The notes beneath the pieces are model-generated. The model saw only the letters and a list, made by a program, of their open reading frames with translations. It was not told the DNA's origin and did no database searches. Source: Brevibacterium jeotgali (GTDB lineage: Bacteria; Actinomycetota; Actinomycetes; Actinomycetales; Brevibacteriaceae). From it: a stretch of 64,000 bases of DNA. Shown here one piece after another: positions 22,489 through 30,381 of the stretch; position 1 is the first letter of the stretch, and the number at the start of each line of letters is the position of its first letter. The stretch spans positions 124,001-188,000 of the forward strand of contig NZ_FXZM01000003.1 in assembly GCF_900169175.1 (NCBI RefSeq), read 5' to 3'. The translations under genes were made by a program, and so were the position numbers.

Positions 22489-25248
22489 TCAGGCGCGCGT
22501 CGAGCGCTTCGACGTGTGCTTGGTGGGCGGTGCGGACCGGGGGTCCTCCGGCCAGGGGTGCTTCGGGTACCTGCCGCGGTTCTCCGCCCTGACGTGCGCG
22601 TAGGCGCCGTTCCAGAAGCTCGCGAGGTCAGCAGTGACGGCCAGCGGTCTGCGTGCGGGGGACAGGAGATGGACGAGGACGGGCACCCGGCCGTCGACGA
22701 CGGCCGGGCCGTCCGACGCTCCGAACATCTCCTGGAGCTTCACAGCGAGGACGGGCGGCGATGTGTGTGGTCCGTCGTCCGCCGCATGCTCCTCCGGGCG
22801 CGGATAGGCGAGTCGCACGGACGAGCCGGACGGCACAGTGACCCTGTGCGGCACCATGCGGTCGAGGTCCACGGCCTCGGGCCAGGGGAGGAGTCCCTGG
22901 AGTGCTTCGCAGAGGCGGAGCCGCACAGTGCGCTTGGGCCCCGCGCCGGAACCCGCGCCCCCGGTGCCTCCGGAGGCGAGCATCCGTGCAGCGCGTCGGA
23001 TCTCCAGCCCCAGCCAGTCGTCGAGAGTGCCGGCGAGCGCCTCTGAGCGGACGTCCGGCCAGGGTTCGCCGCGCACCTGCTGGAGCAGGCCCAGCCGACC
23101 GCGCAGCGCCTCGAACGATTCCGCCTCTCCCGCATCGGCCAGGCCAGCGAACGCGGCGCCGGGCGGGTCACCGACCGCCAGGCGTCCCAGAGCGCCTCGC
23201 ACGGCGTCTGCGATACCGGCGCTCGCCGAATCCTCCGTCACGCCGACCGGCGTCGATGTCAGCGTGATCGCTCCGAGCGACTCGATCCTGCGGCCGCGCA
23301 GCCTGCCGTCACGCCAGTCGGCGGAGTCGTGGGTGCTGCGCAGACCCGACCCGGCCCACAGTGCGGTCGCCTCGTCGATGACCGCCCCCGCCCGGACGAG
23401 CGTGCGACCGCCCACCATTGCGGCGTCCGCGACGACGATCCATTCCTCACCGTGCAGTGCTGACCCGCGCTGCAGCTGCGCTCCGGTGCCCGAGGCCAGG
23501 AGATAGTCGGAGTCCGATCCCGCACGCAGCCGCGCGATCATGTCCGGTCGCGACAGTGCGAGCACGATGCCGAGGTCGCGAGCTGCGGGCGAACCCGCCA
23601 AGCGGGGCGCTGAGCTCATGTCCGCGTCTGCATGAGCGCGGGCGATGCGGCTGAGCCTCTGCACCTCGCGCCGCCACCCGGCGGGGGCGGCGTCGTGGGA
23701 GCCGCGCGCACGTCTGAGCAGTGCGGTGAGGTCGCCGTCGTCGGCTCGGACATCGAGCGAGAGGAGCGCGGCGCACTCAGCCGCCTGTCGTGGGCCGACC
23801 ACAGGAGCCGCGAGGAGCAGCCCCCGGGCGGTCCTCGGATCTGCGGGGACGGCCGCGAGCGCTCGCCCGCGTGCTGTCGCACGCGCCGCAGGGGCCGGCG
23901 ATTCGAGCGCGTCCAGTCCATGCAGCGTCCTGGTCGCGGCCCGGAGCGGCAGGTCCGGAAGCGGTGTGGGGAGTGGCAGGCCCGTGCCGCCGGGCGATCC
24001 CCACACGGCGAGATCGAGCACCGCACCTGTGAGATCAGCGGTGAGGATCTCCGGTGACGTGTGGGCCGGGAACGCGGCCCATTCGGCCTCCGAGCTGCAG
24101 CGCCAGACGGTCCCCGGCCCTTCGCGGGCCGCGCGACCCGCACGCTGGTCGCCGGATGCCTTCGACACGCGCACAGTGGTGAGGCCTCCGACCCCGCGGC
24201 CCGTGTCGAAATGCGGGACCCGCGCCAGGCAGGAATCGACGACGATCCGCACTCCGGGCACCGTGAGAGCCGATTCTGCGACGGACGTCGCGACGACGAC
24301 CCGACGCCGACCGGATCCTGCAGGATCCTCTCTGCCTGCGAGGACGGTGCTCTGCTCCCGGCGCGGGGTGGACCCCGTGAGAGTGAGGACCTCGACTCCT
24401 GATCGCCGCGAACGCACCTGGTCCGCGATCCGGTCGACTTCGCGGTGTCCCGGGGCGAAGACGAGCACATCACCCGGCCCGGCCGCGAGCGCGTCATCCA
24501 CGGTCCCAGCGACGTGGGTGAGGAAGTCCGGGCGCACCCCCCGCTCGTCCATCGCCCGCCGGGGCGGAGGTGACCACCGCACTGTGAGCGGGTGCGGCTG
24601 CGCCTCGACGCGCAGGATCGGCGCTGGGTGACCGGCCCCGAAGACGGCGGAGCCGGGGGCGGAGTCGGACTCCGCGAGCCGCCGCGCCCAGTCCTCGGCG
24701 TCGAGTGTGGCGGACATGACGATGAGAGACAGGTCATCCCGGAGGTCGACCAGTTCGCGCAGCATCGCGAATGTCAGGTCGGTCTCGAGGCTGCGCTCGT
24801 GCACCTCGTCCAGCACGACGGCGTCGACTCCGGGAAGGTCCGGGTCGTTCAGCAGCCGGCGCAGGATCACCCCGGTCGTCGCGAACTCGACCCGTGTGTC
24901 CTGGCCCGTGCGACGCTCACCGCGCACGGTGTAGCCGACAGCGCCGCCCACCTCCCGGCCCGACAGGTGCGCCAGCCGGTGCGCCGCGGCGCGGGCGGCG
25001 ACCCGGCGGGGCTGGGAGACGAGGATGCGGGCGCAGGTGCCCGCGTCCTCGGCGGCGGTGTGCGTCGTGGCCAGGGCCATGGCGAGAGCGGGCGGGACGA
25101 CGGTGGTCTTCCCCGACCCCGGCGGGGCCTCGACGACAGCGCGCAGTCCGCGGCGCTCTGCCGTGAGCCTTCCGATCTGATCCACCAGGACTCCGGCGGG
25201 CAGACCGGCGCCGATCCGGTCGAGGTCGAAGGCGGGGTGCACTGTCAC
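22489..25248 (-). CDS. hrpB: ATP-dependent helicase HrpB
   Basis: This 919-residue DEAH/RHA-type helicase has Walker A PPGSGKTTVV (residues 43-50), DEVH at 147-150 in place of DEAH, VMSATL (motif III) and DQRAGRAAREGPG (motif VI). The HrpB C-terminal domain ends with PYAH-like NGAYAHVRAENRGRYPKHPW. HrpB proteins are thought to act on RNA, but their physiological role is poorly known. I chose the GTG at 25248: it begins the conserved FDLDRIGAGLP region and leaves room for the divergent FAH promoter. The longer frame to 25371 would overlap the start of the FAH gene. Confidence 0.9.
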   Translation of the reverse strand: MTVHPAFDLDRIGAGLPAGVLVDQIGRLTAERRGLRAVVEAPPGSGKTTVVPPALAMALATTHTAAEDAGTCARILVSQPRRVAARAAAHRLAHLSGREVGGAVGYTVRGERRTGQDTRVEFATTGVILRRLLNDPDLPGVDAVVLDEVHERSLETDLTFAMLRELVDLRDDLSLIVMSATLDAEDWARRLAESDSAPGSAVFGAGHPAPILRVEAQPHPLTVRWSPPPRRAMDERGVRPDFLTHVAGTVDDALAAGPGDVLVFAPGHREVDRIADQVRSRRSGVEVLTLTGSTPRREQSTVLAGREDPAGSGRRRVVVATSVAESALTVPGVRIVVDSCLARVPHFDTGRGVGGLTTVRVSKASGDQRAGRAAREGPGTVWRCSSEAEWAAFPAHTSPEILTADLTGAVLDLAVWGSPGGTGLPLPTPLPDLPLRAATRTLHGLDALESPAPAARATARGRALAAVPADPRTARGLLLAAPVVGPRQAAECAALLSLDVRADDGDLTALLRRARGSHDAAPAGWRREVQRLSRIARAHADADMSSAPRLAGSPAARDLGIVLALSRPDMIARLRAGSDSDYLLASGTGAQLQRGSALHGEEWIVVADAAMVGGRTLVRAGAVIDEATALWAGSGLRSTHDSADWRDGRLRGRRIESLGAITLTSTPVGVTEDSASAGIADAVRGALGRLAVGDPPGAAFAGLADAGEAESFEALRGRLGLLQQVRGEPWPDVRSEALAGTLDDWLGLEIRRAARMLASGGTGGAGSGAGPKRTVRLRLCEALQGLLPWPEAVDLDRMVPHRVTVPSGSSVRLAYPRPEEHAADDGPHTSPPVLAVKLQEMFGASDGPAVVDGRVPVLVHLLSPARRPLAVTADLASFWNGAYAHVRAENRGRYPKHPWPEDPRSAPPTKHTSKRSTRA

Positions 25249-25325
25249 GTGAGTCAGTGTGCCACCCGGCGCGGACACTGCGAACCGATGTGCCCCGTGA
25301 GCGGGCGTGAGTCCATGCCCGGACC

Positions 25326-25331
25326 TAGACT
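25326..25331 (+). promoter_or_regulatory. Probable leaderless promoter of the FAH gene (TAGACT)
   Basis: TAGACT ends six bases before the ATG at 25338; no Shine-Dalgarno sequence is present. The 89-bp gap to hrpB must also hold the hrpB promoter, for which only a weak CACACT is seen. Confidence 0.55.
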
Positions 25332-25337
25332 GTCCGC

Positions 25338-26147
25338 ATGCGCATCGTTCGATTCGTCCACAAGGACGCACCCACGTACGGAGTCGTCGAAGGCGATCTG
25401 CCGGAGCTCGGCGACGACGGAAGCGTCGACACCTCCGGGCTGTCGATCGCGGTCCTCGACTCCGATCCCTTCTTCACCCCCGCCCAGTCGACGGGGGAGC
25501 GGCTCGCGTTTGACGACGTGAGGCTGCTCGCTCCGATCATCCCCCGCTCCAAGGTGGTGGGCGTCGGCCGGAACTTCGCGGACCACGCAGCGGAGATGGG
25601 CGATGAGGTGCCGGTGTCGCCCCTCACGTTCCTCAAGCCGAACACGGCAGTCGTGGGCCCCGGGGAACCCGTCCGCCTTCCGGCGGTGAGCGAGCACGTC
25701 TCCTATGAGGCGGAGCTCGGAGTCGTCATCGGCCGTGTCGCGAAGGGCGTGACCGCGGACAAGGCGTACGACCATGTGCTCGGATACGTCGCGGCCAACG
25801 ACGTGACCCTGCGCGACCTCCAGCAGTCCGACGGGCAGTGGACGCGGGCGAAGGGCTTCGACACGTCCTGCCCGCTGGGTCCCTGGATCGAGACGGAGTA
25901 CGACCCGGAGGCCGTGAGGCTGCGCAGCTGGATCGATGGGGACCTCCGCCAGGACGGGACGACGGAGGACTTCGTCTTCGACATCCCCGCCCTCATCGAG
26001 CACATCACCGAAACGATCACGCTGCTGCCCGGCGACGTGATCCTCACGGGGACGCCCGCCGGCGTCGGCAGGGTCGAAGCGGGCAGCCGCATGACCCTCG
26101 CCATCGACGGACTGGGAGTCCTCGAGAACCCGGTCATGGACGCCTGA
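25338..26147 (+). CDS. Fumarylacetoacetate hydrolase family protein
   Basis: The 269-residue enzyme has the FAH C-terminal domain: VGVGRNFADHAAEMG, FLKPNTAVVGPGEPV and the metal-binding acidic residues in YEAELGVVIGR. GYVAANDVTLRDLQ and LPGDVILTGTPAGVG complete the signature. Members hydrolyse acylpyruvates or decarboxylate oxaloacetate and related diacids with Mg or Mn. Which reaction applies here cannot be told. gltX follows 108 bp downstream, separated by a GC-rich hairpin. Cytoplasmic; no signal peptide. Confidence 0.85.
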   Translation: MRIVRFVHKDAPTYGVVEGDLPELGDDGSVDTSGLSIAVLDSDPFFTPAQSTGERLAFDDVRLLAPIIPRSKVVGVGRNFADHAAEMGDEVPVSPLTFLKPNTAVVGPGEPVRLPAVSEHVSYEAELGVVIGRVAKGVTADKAYDHVLGYVAANDVTLRDLQQSDGQWTRAKGFDTSCPLGPWIETEYDPEAVRLRSWIDGDLRQDGTTEDFVFDIPALIEHITETITLLPGDVILTGTPAGVGRVEAGSRMTLAIDGLGVLENPVMDA

Positions 26148-26172
26148 GCACAGCGCTCGCTCCACCCGGACC

Positions 26173-26214
26173 GCGGCGTGCGCGCCCACTGGTCGGCCGC
26201 CGCACGCACGCCGC
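26173..26214 (+). other. GC-rich hairpin upstream of gltX
   Basis: GCGGCGTGCG (26173-26182) and CGCACGCCGC (26205-26214) form a perfect 10-bp stem around a 22-base loop. There is no U-tract. It may end FAH transcription or lie in the gltX leader. I saw no T-box pattern here. Confidence 0.4.
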
Positions 26215-26255
26215 ACACACGCCCCTCGCACAGATCTGAAAGGAACCCCGTCCTC

Positions 26256-27737
26256 GTGACCACCAAGGTTCGCTTCTGCCCCTCGCCCACCGGCACCCCG
26301 CACGTCGGCATGATCCGCACGGCCCTCTTCAACTGGGCGTACGCCCGCCACACCGGTGGGACGTTCGTCTTCCGCATCGAGGACACGGACGCCCAGCGCG
26401 ATTCCGAGGAGAGCTTCCAGCAGGTGCTCGACGCGATGCGCTGGCTGGGCCTCGACTGGGATGAGGGGATCGACGTGGGCGGCCCGGACGGCCCCTATCG
26501 CCAGTCGGAGCGCGCCGACATCTACCAGGACGTCATCCAGAAGCTCGTCGCCGGCGGCCACGTCTACGAATCCTTCTCCACCAACGAAGAGGTCGAGGAG
26601 CGGCACCGCGCCGCCGGCCGCGATCCGAAGCTCGGCTACGACGGCTTCGACCGTGACCTCACGGATGAGCAGAAGGCGGCGTTCCGCGCCGACGGCCGCG
26701 AGCCGGTGCTGCGCGTGCGCATGCCGGATGAGGAGATCACGTTCACGGACCTGGTGCGCGGCGACATCACGTTCAAGGCGGGCTCGATCCCGGACTTCGT
26801 CGTGGTGCGCGCGAACGGCCAGCCGCTCTACACGCTCGTGAATCCCGTCGACGACGCCCTCATGGGCATCACGCACGTGCTGCGCGGTGAGGACATCCTG
26901 TCGTCGACGCCCCGCCAGATCGTGCTCTACGAAGCGCTCAAGGAGATCGGCGTCGCAGCGCAGACCCCGCAGTTCGGCCACCTGCCCTACGTCATGGGCG
27001 AGGGCAACAAGAAGCTGTCGAAGCGCGACCCGGAGTCCAATCTCTTCCACCACCGCGACCGCGGCTTCATCCGCGAGGGCCTCATCAACTACCTCGCACT
27101 GCTGGGGTGGTCGATCGGCCCCGACCGCGACGTCTTCTCCGTGGCGGAGTTCGTCAAGGCCTTCGATGTCGCGGACGTCAACCCGAACCCCGCCCGCTTC
27201 GACGTGAAGAAGGCGACGGCGATCAACGCCGACCACATCCGGCTGCTCGACGAGTCGGACTTCCGCGCTCGCCTGGTGCCGTACCTGCAGGCGGCGGGGG
27301 TCGTATCCGATCCCGTGACCCAGGAGCAGGCGCGGACCCTGGAGCAGGCGGCTCCGCTCGTGCAGACCCGCATGAACCTGCTGGGGGAGGCTCCGGATCT
27401 GGTCTCGTTCCTCTTCACCGCAGACGCGGACCTCGAGCTCACGGAGGACGGGCTCAAGACACTGAAGGAGTCCGCTCCCGAGGTCCTGACCGCCTCGCTG
27501 GAAGCCCTCGAGTCCGTGCCTGAGGGGGAATGGGCGACCGACCGCCTCGAGGAGGTTCTCAAGGAGGCTCTCGTCGAGCGCATGGAGATCAAGCCGCGGT
27601 TCGCCTACGGGCCGCTGCGCGTCGCGGTCTCCGGTCGTCGCGTGTCGCCTCCGCTCTTCGAGTCGATGGAGATCCTCGGGAAGGAATCGACGCTGGTGCG
27701 CCTGCGCGCCCTCCAGGGCCATCTGGCCTCGCAGTAG
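26256..27737 (+). CDS. gltX: Glutamyl-tRNA synthetase
   Basis: The class I synthetase charges tRNA-Glu with glutamate. The 493-residue protein has the HIGH-type motif in [18 protein letters not shown] and the KMSKS-type motif KKLSKRD. A C-terminal anticodon-binding domain ends with [25 protein letters not shown]. The GTG start at 26256 follows AAAGGA by seven bases and matches the family N-terminus ([11 protein letters not shown]). A tRNA-Glu gene lies 270 bp downstream. With only this synthetase in view, misacylation of tRNA-Gln and later amidation by GatCAB is plausible, as in most actinobacteria. Confidence 0.96.
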   Translation: MTTKVRFCPSPTGTPHVGMIRTALFNWAYARHTGGTFVFRIEDTDAQRDSEESFQQVLDAMRWLGLDWDEGIDVGGPDGPYRQSERADIYQDVIQKLVAGGHVYESFSTNEEVEERHRAAGRDPKLGYDGFDRDLTDEQKAAFRADGREPVLRVRMPDEEITFTDLVRGDITFKAGSIPDFVVVRANGQPLYTLVNPVDDALMGITHVLRGEDILSSTPRQIVLYEALKEIGVAAQTPQFGHLPYVMGEGNKKLSKRDPESNLFHHRDRGFIREGLINYLALLGWSIGPDRDVFSVAEFVKAFDVADVNPNPARFDVKKATAINADHIRLLDESDFRARLVPYLQAAGVVSDPVTQEQARTLEQAAPLVQTRMNLLGEAPDLVSFLFTADADLELTEDGLKTLKESAPEVLTASLEALESVPEGEWATDRLEEVLKEALVERMEIKPRFAYGPLRVAVSGRRVSPPLFESMEILGKESTLVRLRALQGHLASQ

Positions 27738-27766
27738 CCACCCTGCCGTCGCTGCGACAGGCATGA

Positions 27767-27825
27767 CGACGGGCGCCCCACAGCTGCGTGACCATGATCA
27801 CGTGCGTGGGGCGCTTCGTCGTTTT
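27767..27825 (+). terminator. Rho-independent terminator of gltX
   Basis: ACGACGGGCGCCCC (27767-27780) pairs with GGGGCGCTTCGTCGT (27808-27822) through two G-T wobbles. An inner CGTGA/TCACG stem lies in the loop, and TTTT ends the structure at 27822-27825. It overlaps the -35 box of the tRNA promoter. Confidence 0.75.
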
Positions 27826-27852
27826 GCGTGAACCTGAGGGCCCGTGTAATGT
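27824..27852 (+). promoter_or_regulatory. Promoter of the tRNA-Gln/tRNA-Glu operon
   Basis: TTGCGT (27824-27829) and TAATGT (27847-27852) are separated by 17 bp. Transcription would start near 27859, about 35 bases before the tRNA-Gln gene. Confidence 0.65.
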
Positions 27853-27893
27853 TGTCTCTCGTTGCCGGGAATCCCCAGGGATTCTCCGAGCAG

Positions 27894-27965
27894 TGGGGTA
27901 TGGTGTAATTGGCAGCACGAGTGTTTCTGGTACATTTAGTCTAGGTTCGAGTCCTGGTACCCCAG
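27894..27965 (+). tRNA. tRNA-Gln(CTG)
   Basis: A 72-base cloverleaf with acceptor stem TGGGGTA/TACCCCA. The anticodon loop TTCTGGT is closed by AGTGT/ACATT, and the T-loop is GTTCGAGTC. The anticodon CTG reads CAG glutamine codons. CCA is not encoded. A tRNA-Glu gene follows 44 bases later, probably in the same transcript. Confidence 0.95.
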
Positions 27966-28009
27966 CGAATGGCTTGCGCCGTTCATGGAGTGATACGATC
28001 ACTTCGTGC

Positions 28010-28082
28010 GCCCCCGTCGTCTAGTGGCCTAGGACGCTGCCCTCTCAAGGCGGAAACGGCAGTTCGAACCTGCTCGGGGGTA
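28010..28082 (+). tRNA. tRNA-Glu(CTC)
   Basis: A 73-base cloverleaf with acceptor stem GCCCCCG/CGGGGGT. The anticodon loop CTCTCAA is closed by CTGCC/GGCGG, and the T-loop is GTTCGAACC. The anticodon CTC reads GAG. CCA is not encoded. A strong hairpin follows within six bases. Confidence 0.95.
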
Positions 28083-28087
28083 CAGTT

Positions 28088-28126
28088 GAGAAGCCCGGTT
28101 CTTCATCACGAAGAACCGGGCTTCTC
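28088..28126 (+). terminator. Hairpin terminator after the tRNA operon
   Basis: A perfect 17-bp stem (28088-28104 with 28110-28126) closes the five-base loop ATCAC. No U-run follows, so termination may rely on the very stable stem. The khpA hairpin at 58607 has the same loop sequence. Downstream lie the 3' ends of minus-strand genes, so it may act in both directions. Confidence 0.75.
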
Positions 28127-28156
28127 GCATTCACGGCATGTGGGCGGCTGCCCGAG

Positions 28157-28645
28157 TCAGAGGACGCCGCGATCGACGAGCGTCTGCGTGTTCGTCGCTG
28201 TGCGGACGCTCGCGACGATGAACTCGAGGACGATCCGGGAGCACATCACCATGAGCAGCGAGGGGATCCAGCCCAGGAGGATCGCCGCGAGGATCATGAT
28301 GACCCCGCCGGCTCCCATGCCCGCGTCGATGCCGCTGTAGTACGACGCGTAGGACATGAGCGCCGACTGCGCGGTGGCGGCCAGGATCGCGCTGAGGATC
28401 GTGCCCAGCCAGCTGAGGATCGCGACGACGATGCAGATCACATAGATCACCGCGGCGAACCGCAGCGTGATGAACCGCTCGAACCTCAGGTCGAAGAGCG
28501 CGCCGAAGAAGCCACCGCGCGACGAGCGCGGTGCCCCTGGCTCGCCTGGGACCCCGGGTTGTGCGCCGAAAGGCTGCGCGCCGAATTGTTGTGCGCCTGC
28601 CGGCTGCGAGCCGAACTGCTGTGGAGGGGGAGGGGGCGCCGTCAT
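28157..28645 (-). CDS. DUF4282-like membrane protein (downstream paralogue)
   Basis: The 162-residue protein has a Pro/Gln/Gly-rich tail (about residues 1-48). This is followed by GFFGALFDLRFERFITLRFAAV, which leads into two long hydrophobic segments (about residues 70-105 and 115-145). The FDLRFxxFITLRF motif before two helices is typical of DUF4282 proteins, whose function is unknown. It is a paralogue of the gene just upstream and overlaps it by four bases (ATGA). Orientation: probably a cytoplasmic tail with two membrane helices. Confidence 0.65.
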   Translation of the reverse strand: MTAPPPPPQQFGSQPAGAQQFGAQPFGAQPGVPGEPGAPRSSRGGFFGALFDLRFERFITLRFAAVIYVICIVVAILSWLGTILSAILAATAQSALMSYASYYSGIDAGMGAGGVIMILAAILLGWIPSLLMVMCSRIVLEFIVASVRTATNTQTLVDRGVL

Positions 28646-29244
28646 CGCTGTTCCACCAGCTTTCCCGTGTTGATGGCTGTGCGGATCCCGGCTGATAAGA
28701 ACTCGAGGCACACCCGCACCATCAGGATGCTGATGAGCGCAGGGATCCAGCCCAGGAGCAGGGCGGGCAGCAGGATGACCAGCCCGCTGGAGTCCTGCGA
28801 CACGGCGATGAGGCCGACGAGGACCGACCCCAGCCAGATGAGTACGAAGTACGCGATCAGCAGGACGTAGATGATCGCGGAGAACTTGAGCGTGACGAAG
28901 TGCTCGAACTTCAGATCGAAGAGTGCCCGGAGGAATGTCGAGACGGGCCCGCGCGACGCATCGGGAGAGGTGTGCGCGGGAGCTCCGGAGTGTCCGGGGC
29001 CGGGAGGGCTGTGCGTACCGGGTCCGGTCGAGCCGTGCGGGGAGGTGTGGGGTGGCGCACCGGCGGGTCCGTGATGTCCGGCTGCCGCGGCCTGCGACGG
29101 CTGCGACCACTGGGGGTGCGAGGGCGAGGAAGGTGGCGGCTGAGCAGGTGTCGGCTGAGCAGGTGGGGGCTGGACCGGTCCTGAGCCGTACGGGCGGTGG
29201 CCCGTGGGTTCGGGAGGCGGAGGAGGGGGCGGCGCTGCAGACAT
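28642..29244 (-). CDS. DUF4282-like membrane protein (upstream paralogue)
   Basis: The 200-residue protein has about 100 residues of Pro/Gly/His/Ser-rich tail. Then comes FLRALFDLKFEHFVTLKFSAI and two hydrophobic segments, the same plan as its neighbour. The conserved parts include LLLGWIPALISILMVRVCLEF, close to the partner's LLGWIPSLLMVMCSRIVLEF. This indicates a tandem duplication with divergence confined mostly to the tails. The two genes overlap by four bases and may form a hetero-oligomer. Function unknown. Confidence 0.65.
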   Translation of the reverse strand: MSAAPPPPPPPEPTGHRPYGSGPVQPPPAQPTPAQPPPSSPSHPQWSQPSQAAAAGHHGPAGAPPHTSPHGSTGPGTHSPPGPGHSGAPAHTSPDASRGPVSTFLRALFDLKFEHFVTLKFSAIIYVLLIAYFVLIWLGSVLVGLIAVSQDSSGLVILLPALLLGWIPALISILMVRVCLEFLSAGIRTAINTGKLVEQR

Positions 29245-29330
29245 TCCGGAGTCCTCTCATCGGCATGCGTCGGCGCCCGCTGTGAACGCCGTCACTCGCA
29301 TCGTATCCACAGCGTGGAAACGCTGCGTGC

Positions 29331-29372
29331 CCTCGGCCCGGCCTGCCCCGCTCCTCGGCCCGGCCTGCCCCG
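29331..29372. repeat. Two copies of a 20-bp repeat, 22-bp period
   Basis: CCTCGGCCCGGCCTGCCCCG lies at 29331-29350 and again at 29353-29372. A degenerate third piece (CCGGTCTGCCCCG) ends at 29389. It lies between the ltbR 3' end and the DUF4282 gene pair, so it may sit in an intergenic transcript or upstream of the DUF4282 promoter. Confidence 0.8.
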
Positions 29373-29456
29373 TTAACCGGTCTGCCCCGCTCTGTCCTCT
29401 CGCGTCGCCGCTGCGCCGACGACGCGCTGTCGCAGCGGTGCCCGGCCGTTTCGTCG

Positions 29457-30179
29457 TCAGCCGCGGATGAGGGCGTCGGTCAGTACACGCGCGGCCTCGA
29501 TGACGGACTCCGCGTGGAGTCGGCCCGGCTGCCGCGTGAGGCGATCGACCGGTCCGCTGATGGACACTGCGGCCACCACGCGGTTGCTGGGGCCGCGGAC
29601 GGGAGCGGACACGGAGGCGACGCCTCGTTCGCGCTCTGCGATCGATTGGGCCCAGCCGCGACGGCGGACGCCCGACAGCATCGTGGCGGAGAAGCGTGCG
29701 CCGCGCAGCCCCGTATGCAGCCGGTCCGGCTCCTCCCACGCGAGGAGGACCTGAGCCGCTGAGCCCGCCCGCATGCTGAGCGTCGCACCCACCGGGACGG
29801 AGTCGCGCAGGCCCACGGGCCGTTCCGCGGCGGCCACGCACAGGCGCAGATCGCCCTGCCTCCGGAAGAGCTGCGCGGATTCGCCCGTCCGATCGCGCAG
29901 GTGCGCGAGCACGGGGCCCGCCGCGGCGAGGAGGCGATCCTCACCGGCGGCGGAGGACAGTTCGGCCAGTCGCGGGCCCAGGACGAAGCGGCCCTGGAGG
30001 TCGCGGTTGACGAACCGGTGGTACTCCAGCGCAACGGCCAGGCGGTGGGCCGTCGGACGCGCGAGTCCGGTGAGCGACACGAGTTCCGCAAGAGACGCGG
30101 GCCCTGCCTCGAGGGCGGAGAGGACGAGCGCGGCCTTGTCGATGACGCCGACCCCGCTGCTGCTGTTCGTGGATGTCAT
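29457..30179 (-). CDS. ltbR: IclR-family regulator, LtbR/NdgR-like
   Basis: The 240-residue regulator has an N-terminal winged helix-turn-helix ([24 protein letters not shown], about residues 28-51). An IclR effector domain follows, with [24 protein letters not shown] and [22 protein letters not shown]. It lies divergent from leuCD. In Corynebacterium (LtbR) and Streptomyces (NdgR) the same arrangement encodes a leucine-biosynthesis regulator, so the symbol is given by position and family, not by proof. TAGATT seven bases before the ATG suggests a leaderless message. Confidence 0.82.
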   Translation of the reverse strand: MTSTNSSSGVGVIDKAALVLSALEAGPASLAELVSLTGLARPTAHRLAVALEYHRFVNRDLQGRFVLGPRLAELSSAAGEDRLLAAAGPVLAHLRDRTGESAQLFRRQGDLRLCVAAAERPVGLRDSVPVGATLSMRAGSAAQVLLAWEEPDRLHTGLRGARFSATMLSGVRRRGWAQSIAERERGVASVSAPVRGPSNRVVAAVSISGPVDRLTRQPGRLHAESVIEAARVLTDALIRG

Positions 30180-30186
30180 GTCTCAC

Positions 30187-30216
30187 AATCTAGACGTCTT
30201 GCCATTCGAGATGCAA
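30187..30216 (-). promoter_or_regulatory. ltbR promoter with palindromic spacer
   Basis: On the minus strand TTGCAT and TAGATT are 18 bp apart; the -10 ends seven bases before the ATG. The spacer and -35 region (30199-30216) form TTGC-N3-TCGA-N3-GCAA, an imperfect palindrome that could be the LtbR/NdgR autoregulatory site. Confidence 0.5.
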
Positions 30217-30225
30217 GTCCGAAAT

Positions 30226-30280
30226 GCAGGACTGCAGCGCTATCCTTGGCGGACGAACAGCGCGCTTCGGCAGTCCTGCA
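30226..30280 (+). promoter_or_regulatory. leuC control region with separated inverted repeat
   Basis: TGCAGGACTGC (30225-30235) and its exact reverse complement (30270-30280) flank TATCCT at 30241-30246, a possible leuC -10. The resulting leader would be about 130 bases. The two arms could be regulator sites, or, if transcription starts further upstream, a stem. I found no leucine-rich leader peptide. Confidence 0.45.
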
Positions 30281-30381
30281 GTGTGAGACTGCGGGCGCGC
30301 ATCCTTCCCGCTGCGGCGAGTCGGGCCACCGCCCGCGCCCGCAGTGAGCAGGAATGGAGATCAAACAGAGGAGGCCTGAAA

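Noticed and set aside
25249..25371. 41-codon extension of hrpB
   Set aside because: It would overlap the FAH start and carries no HrpB-like sequence; the GTG at 25248 fits the family.
26148..26255. T-box or tRNA-sensing leader upstream of gltX
   Set aside because: No T-box sequence or specifier pattern was found; only one GC hairpin is present.
25254..27764. Open frame of 836 codons on the minus strand opposite gltX
   Set aside because: Antisense of gltX and the FAH gene with no domain pattern.
29773..30381. 203-codon N-terminal extension of leuC
   Set aside because: It overlaps ltbR and is not LeuC-like; a strong Shine-Dalgarno and family start lie at 30382.
30180..30381. Leucine attenuator before leuC
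   Set aside because: No short ORF with consecutive leucine codons and no terminator with a U-run was found.
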